DNA of 46,767 nucleotides from a virus. Shown here piece by piece: positions 43,626-46,767 of this stretch. How positions within the stretch are numbered: position 1 is the first letter of the stretch; every line of letters begins with the position of its first letter. The DNA lies in the IMG/VR virus record IMGVR_UViG_3300028820_000016, positions 1-46,767 of that record; one strand, written 5' to 3'. Below the pieces are notes generated by a model. The model did no database searches. It saw only the letters and a program-made list of their open reading frames with translations, and was not told the origin of the DNA. The position numbers and the translations under genes are program-made.

Positions 43626-44699
43626 ATGTCTCTGAAGAATCTAATCCAATCGATTAATAAAAAAGACGGAGAAAATACAGTTAAATTTTTTGGTGAAGAT
43701 ATAAATCTACCCAAGTTGCCTACGGGAGTTTTTACCTTAGATGCAATATTACGTGGTGGCATACCTAGAGCATCGGTTACAGAGATTTTAGGTCAGGAAA
43801 GCACAGGTAAAAGTACTCTCTGCTACCACATTATAGCTCAAACGCAGAAACTTATTCCTAACAGACATTGTGTATATATCGATATGGAGCATGCTTTCAA
43901 TCCAAAGTATGCTAAAGATGCAGGTGTGGATTTAACCTCATTAGTATTTATACAGCCTCAGAATGGTAACAAAGCTACTGACTACGTAGAACTGTTTGCT
44001 AAGACAGGTGAGGTATCTCTAATAGTTTTAGATTCAGTTGCCGCTTTGGTGACAGAGCAGGAAGAGCAGTCCAGTATGGATGAAACTACAATGTCACTAG
44101 GAACTGCCAAACTTATGGCTAAGTTTTGTCGTAAAATTCCTCCTGTGCTTAGTTCAACTGACACTACACTTATAATGATCAATCAGTGGAGAGAGAAACC
44201 AACTCCATATGGAAATCCTAAAGTTTCTTATGGGGGTCATGCTTTAAAGTACACGGCTAAGTTAAGACTAGATTTATCAAAGAAAGCGGATTCAGAAACG
44301 GGATTTAGAATTACTGCTAAAGTCTTAAAAAATAAAGCTGGTGGTGATCCTCTTAAAGAAGCCTCATACACAATTAAGTTTGGTGAAGGAATAGATCAAC
44401 TAGGCTCTCTCATTGAATATGCAATTGAAGCTGAGATAATAGAGCGTAAGGGGTCCAACTACTACTTTGCAGGGGAACTCATTGCAAAAGGTAGAGAAGC
44501 TGTTATAGACCAAATAAAGGCTGATAAGGACTTGTTTGATCGAGTAGCTACTGCAGCTTTAACTAAAATCGCTGAGATTAGTGAACCAACAAATGTTAAA
44601 CATAGTAAAACCTCATCAGTTGACTATGAAACTTCTCTAGATGATGTTGATTCTGATGATCTAAATAATGTTAGTGAAGAAGAATTAGAAAATAACTAA
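43626..44699 (+). CDS. recA: RecA-family recombinase
   Basis: 357 residues. The Walker A reads GQESTGKST (56-64), the catalytic Glu lies in DMEHAF (Glu88), the Walker B reads LIVLDSVAAL, followed by an L1-type loop and MINQWREKPTPYGNPKVSYGG with the GGHALK segment after loop L2. It matches bacterial RecA in length and ends in an acidic tail (DDLNNVSEEELENN) like cellular RecA. The N-terminal oligomerisation helix is short. An AGGAG six bases before the ATG supports the start. It would catalyse strand invasion in phage recombination and recombination-primed replication, working with the UvsW-like and RuvC-like proteins. It is a single-gene unit with a clear terminator. Confidence 0.95.
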   Translation: MSLKNLIQSINKKDGENTVKFFGEDINLPKLPTGVFTLDAILRGGIPRASVTEILGQESTGKSTLCYHIIAQTQKLIPNRHCVYIDMEHAFNPKYAKDAGVDLTSLVFIQPQNGNKATDYVELFAKTGEVSLIVLDSVAALVTEQEEQSSMDETTMSLGTAKLMAKFCRKIPPVLSSTDTTLIMINQWREKPTPYGNPKVSYGGHALKYTAKLRLDLSKKADSETGFRITAKVLKNKAGGDPLKEASYTIKFGEGIDQLGSLIEYAIEAEIIERKGSNYYFAGELIAKGREAVIDQIKADKDLFDRVATAALTKIAEISEPTNVKHSKTSSVDYETSLDDVDSDDLNNVSEEELENN

Positions 44700-44744
44700 A
44701 ATAAAAGTTAATAAAAGTTAAAGATATAAATATCTAACTAAAAC

Positions 44745-44775
44745 AAATAGGGCGAGTTAACTCGCCCTATTTTTT
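44745..44775 (+). terminator. Strong bidirectional terminator between recA and the acidic protein
   Basis: AAATAGGGCGAGTT/AACTCGCCCTATTT is a continuous 28-base palindrome that folds to a GC-rich hairpin with a TTAA loop and ends in TTTTTT on the plus strand. The minus strand side ends in TATTTGTTTTAG. It lies 46 bases after the recA stop and 44 bases after the stop of the convergent gene, so it ends both transcripts. Confidence 0.93.
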
Positions 44776-44818
44776 AACATGTAATTAACTTACTAATTAT
44801 TAAGTAGTCCCTTATTAT

Positions 44819-45529
44819 TTATGCACCCAATAGTTTTAGCACTACATTAATATCACCGTCAAGTTCATAGTAGAGCTGCCTGTATAACTCTTCATATTCA
44901 TTATTTGCTAGTCGCAATACATAACTTGCTAAAGGAGATCCGCTTACAGCATTCTTAATCTTAATACGCTTTTCCTTTTCAGAAAGTTGTTTGTCTTCAA
45001 CTATCTTTTGTACAAAGATTCTATAGTAGTTACATATCTTTTCGTATAGCTTATGTACGTTCATAGCATAAGTTGCAATTGCAATCCACACATCATCTAC
45101 ATCTTCCTGAGAGTAATCTGGATACTCTTCTAGAATTACTTCTCTGAAAGTATTTACATTATCGATATTTCTGTCTTTAACTAAGAAAACTAGTTCTTTG
45201 TACTTAGTTAACAGAGATAGTTTAGCAGGTTCTTGGGTATCTGAAACTAAAACTTCTTCACTCATATTGACTTCTGTAGAAATATTTTGATTTGCCATAC
45301 TCTCTAGGTACTCTATATCACTATTTTCAATGCTTACTGAGCTGTTTATGGATGTATTTGGTTGAGCGTAATCATTAACTTGACTACTTAGATCTTCTGA
45401 TGTTTTATAACTATACTCAATTTCCTCTTGATCTTTAATCTCTTTGTATACTTGATCTAACTCTAGCTCTTGATCAGTATTTTGATCTACAGAAAGATCT
45501 GGTTCAGCTTCTTTTTTTCTTCTTGCCAT
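44819..45529 (-). CDS. Unknown acidic protein with disordered N-terminus
   Basis: 236 residues. A basic head (ARRKK) leads into a very acidic, Ser/Asn/Gln-rich segment to about residue 110 that is probably disordered. Residues 110-236 are helical with Lys/Glu/Tyr/Leu patterns and no cysteines. I do not recognise the helical domain. Acidic disordered segments are typical of proteins that recruit or shield basic partners, including scaffold proteins and SSB-like or replication-associated factors. It is a one-gene unit, convergent with recA and divergent from phoH. Confidence 0.75.
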   Translation of the reverse strand: MARRKKEAEPDLSVDQNTDQELELDQVYKEIKDQEEIEYSYKTSEDLSSQVNDYAQPNTSINSSVSIENSDIEYLESMANQNISTEVNMSEEVLVSDTQEPAKLSLLTKYKELVFLVKDRNIDNVNTFREVILEEYPDYSQEDVDDVWIAIATYAMNVHKLYEKICNYYRIFVQKIVEDKQLSEKEKRIKIKNAVSGSPLASYVLRLANNEYEELYRQLYYELDGDINVVLKLLGA

Positions 45530-45718
45530 GTTTTTACCTAAAATTTCAGGGTGTCAGAATATATTTATTTTTGCACAATTTATATAACTTCTATTTACAG
45601 TCTACCAAACTAATCTATTTATCTTTATATTTAATGTGCATTTGAAGCTTAGTTTAATTATCTTCCTATATATTAATTTATTTATATCCTCTATTGAATA
45701 AATTAGGGATTGTTGTCT
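45530..45718. other. 189-base AT-rich divergent control region
   Basis: No gene is visible. It separates the acidic protein gene (minus) from phoH (plus) and must carry both promoters. Many T-rich and TATA-like runs occur (for example around 45600-45690), but no pair of hexamers is clearly better than background. An AGGGA at 45705-45709 serves as the phoH ribosome binding site. Confidence 0.5.
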
Positions 45719-46426
45719 GTGCGTAACTATAAGTACTTAGATCAGTATAAAGATAAGTTTGATATAGGTGGTGAGTTACAGAAAATAACAACTAAGAATG
45801 CTGCACAAAGATATTTTTTGAAGGCAATAGAGAGTACTGAGTATGATTATGTATTTGGTATAGGTCCATGCGGAACAGGTAAATCTTTATTAGCTATATA
45901 CAGCGCAATAAAAGGTCTACAGGAGGGTCGATATAAAAGGATTGTATTCGTCAGAGCAAATGTTTTTGTTAAAGATGAAATGGACATAGGAGCTATACCA
46001 GGTAGTTTAGAGGACAAATATGCCCCACATTTTGCTCCTATGTTAGATAACTTAAGGGAGATAGGTATCACTAAAGCTTACGTAGCTAATCTAATTGAAG
46101 CCGACTTATTAGAACTATTACCTGTCCAGTGGACTAGAGGAAGAAGTTTTAATGACACTATAGTAATTTTAGATGAAGCTCAAAACTGCACTCCATCTCA
46201 ATTGATTACTGTAGTAAGCAGATTAGGTAGAAATTCAAAGTTAATTGTGATAGGTGATCCAGATCAGATTGATAGAAATATGAATGATGGCGAACAAAGT
46301 GGGCTACAATTTGCGGCTTCCAGATTGGAAAAGGTTTCCAGTGTCTATATACAGTACTTTACAAGGGCAGACATTGTACGTAATAAAAATCTTTCAGAGG
46401 TAATTACTATATTGCAAGCTAATTAG
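45719..46426 (+). CDS. phoH: PhoH-like ATPase
   Basis: About 236 residues. Motifs: Walker A GPCGTGKS (near 48-55), then EMDIGAIPGSLEDKYAPHF, the diagnostic PhoH segment after the Walker motif, Walker B VILDEAQNCTPSQL, and GDPDQID before a C-terminal helical part. PhoH is the ATPase half of PhoH/ribonuclease systems and is widespread in phages of cyanobacteria and others; its role in infection is uncertain. Three candidate starts exist: TTG at 45710, TTG at 45713 and GTG at 45719. The AGGGA at 45705 is nine bases before the GTG and too close to the TTGs, so GTG is chosen. The C-terminal RNase (PIN) domain found in some family members is absent. Confidence 0.92.
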   Translation: MRNYKYLDQYKDKFDIGGELQKITTKNAAQRYFLKAIESTEYDYVFGIGPCGTGKSLLAIYSAIKGLQEGRYKRIVFVRANVFVKDEMDIGAIPGSLEDKYAPHFAPMLDNLREIGITKAYVANLIEADLLELLPVQWTRGRSFNDTIVILDEAQNCTPSQLITVVSRLGRNSKLIVIGDPDQIDRNMNDGEQSGLQFAASRLEKVSSVYIQYFTRADIVRNKNLSEVITILQAN

Positions 46427-46430
46427 GATT

Positions 46431-46637
46431 ATGGATCAGAACGATCTTAATTTAGAATTACTCCAAGCACGAATAAAAATCTTAACTAGATTTTTACAGG
46501 AGGAGTTCAATTATTATTATGATTGTTCTGATACCGATCCTAATTACGCAATATGGGTTAAGGAAACTATTTTAGCTGAGATAAATTCACTGAAAACCAG
46601 ATGTCTCAGACACTTGGATACGATTTATAAAGTTTAG
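46431..46637 (+). CDS. Small unknown protein following phoH
   Basis: 68 residues, ATG four bases after the phoH stop, so probably co-transcribed with it. It is helical throughout (NLELLQARIKILTRFLQEEF and a second helix after residue 40), acidic, with two cysteines. It may bind PhoH. Its last 51 bases overlap the end of a minus-strand gene entering from the right edge, so the two transcripts converge and overlap; this is common in compact phage genomes. Confidence 0.65.
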   Translation: MDQNDLNLELLQARIKILTRFLQEEFNYYYDCSDTDPNYAIWVKETILAEINSLKTRCLRHLDTIYKV

Positions 46638-46767
46638 ACAGCCTTGTAATTTATCTAGCTCATCTTGGAACTGTTCATTCGTACTAGGTTTTGATGAATT
46701 ATATATTTCCTTGTATATATAGAGAGCAAGAAATAGTTTATTTATGTAGTTGTCTTTAGATTCTCGT
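46587..46767 (-). CDS. C-terminal end of an unknown gene entering from the right edge
   Basis: A minus-strand frame is open from the right edge to a TGA at 46589-46587, giving 59 codons of visible C-terminus. The composition (RESKDNY, LALYIYKEIY, DELDKLQG) is protein-like, helical and Lys/Glu-rich rather than random. The rest of the gene lies outside the window. It overlaps the last 51 bases of the preceding plus-strand gene. No function can be assigned. Confidence 0.5.
   Translation of the reverse strand, partial: RESKDNYINKLFLALYIYKEIYNSSKPSTNEQFQDELDKLQGCLNFINRIQVSETSGFQ

Noticed and set aside
1-46767. tRNA genes, CRISPR arrays, integrase or insertion sequences
   Set aside because: No TYC-loop-like sequence in a cloverleaf, no evenly spaced repeats, and no recombinase or transposase motif was seen on reading both strands; a tRNAscan or CRISPR finder run would be decisive.

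Overview
The window is part of the genome of a large, AT-rich, tailed double-stranded DNA bacteriophage (Caudoviricetes). Evidence includes a terminase large subunit, a giant tape-measure-like virion protein, and an almost complete phage-encoded DNA replication, recombination and repair set packed into operons with 1-30 base overlaps. There is no integrase, CI-like repressor, rRNA or recognised tRNA. The window is cut out of a longer genome: the first gene is open at the left edge and a minus-strand gene runs off the right edge. The host cannot be read directly. Hsp20 and PhoH genes, the poor use of Shine-Dalgarno sites by the late genes and a Coq4-like motif (a family with a known Nostoc member) fit a cyanobacterial host, but this is a weak inference.

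Layout. (1) Positions 1-19955, plus strand: virion and packaging genes. Five small unrecognised proteins come first, then the terminase large subunit (TerL), a 388-residue protein, and one 14.7-kb gene for a 4901-residue protein. The giant protein carries a staphylococcal-nuclease-like N-terminus, many hydrophobic segments, a proline/arginine-rich linker, a degenerate M23-like segment, a lytic transglycosylase domain, a Coq4-like HDxxH-x11-E motif, two separate HExxH segments and a C-terminal coiled coil. (2) 19945-22972, minus: a three-gene operon behind a near-consensus promoter overlapped by two 11-bp direct repeats. Its first gene encodes a tandemly duplicated helix-turn-helix-like protein that probably starts at an ATT codon. 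(3) 23007-31473, minus: a small hidden gene, a dCMP-type deaminase, PD-(D/E)XK nuclease, RuvC-like resolvase, UvrD-like helicase, DnaG-like primase, winged-helix protein, UvsW-like helicase and a probable ssDNA-binding protein. (4) 31790-33665, minus: DnaX-like clamp loader and a possible delta subunit. (5) 33799-34254, plus: Hsp20 with its own terminator. (6) 34365-42211, minus: a nine-gene operon led by a family A DNA polymerase, followed by a DnaN-like sliding clamp, an iron-sulfur uracil-DNA-glycosylase-like protein, an SNF2-like helicase and small unknowns. (7) 42273-46767, mixed strands: a virion-like protein, a coiled-coil protein, RecA, an acidic unknown, PhoH, a small unknown and an edge fragment.

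How it works together. The minus-strand genes would build a replisome that largely replaces the host's: a T7-like polymerase on a bacterial-type beta clamp, its own loader, primase, SSB and several helicases, with RecA, RuvC, UvsW, Cas4/RecB-like nuclease and UDG for recombination-dependent replication and repair. The deaminase would feed thymidylate synthesis. The plus-strand late genes package DNA and build the tail. No ring-shaped DnaB-like replicative helicase is visible in the window. The duplicated helix-turn-helix gene with its operator-like promoter is the best candidate for a phage transcription switch.
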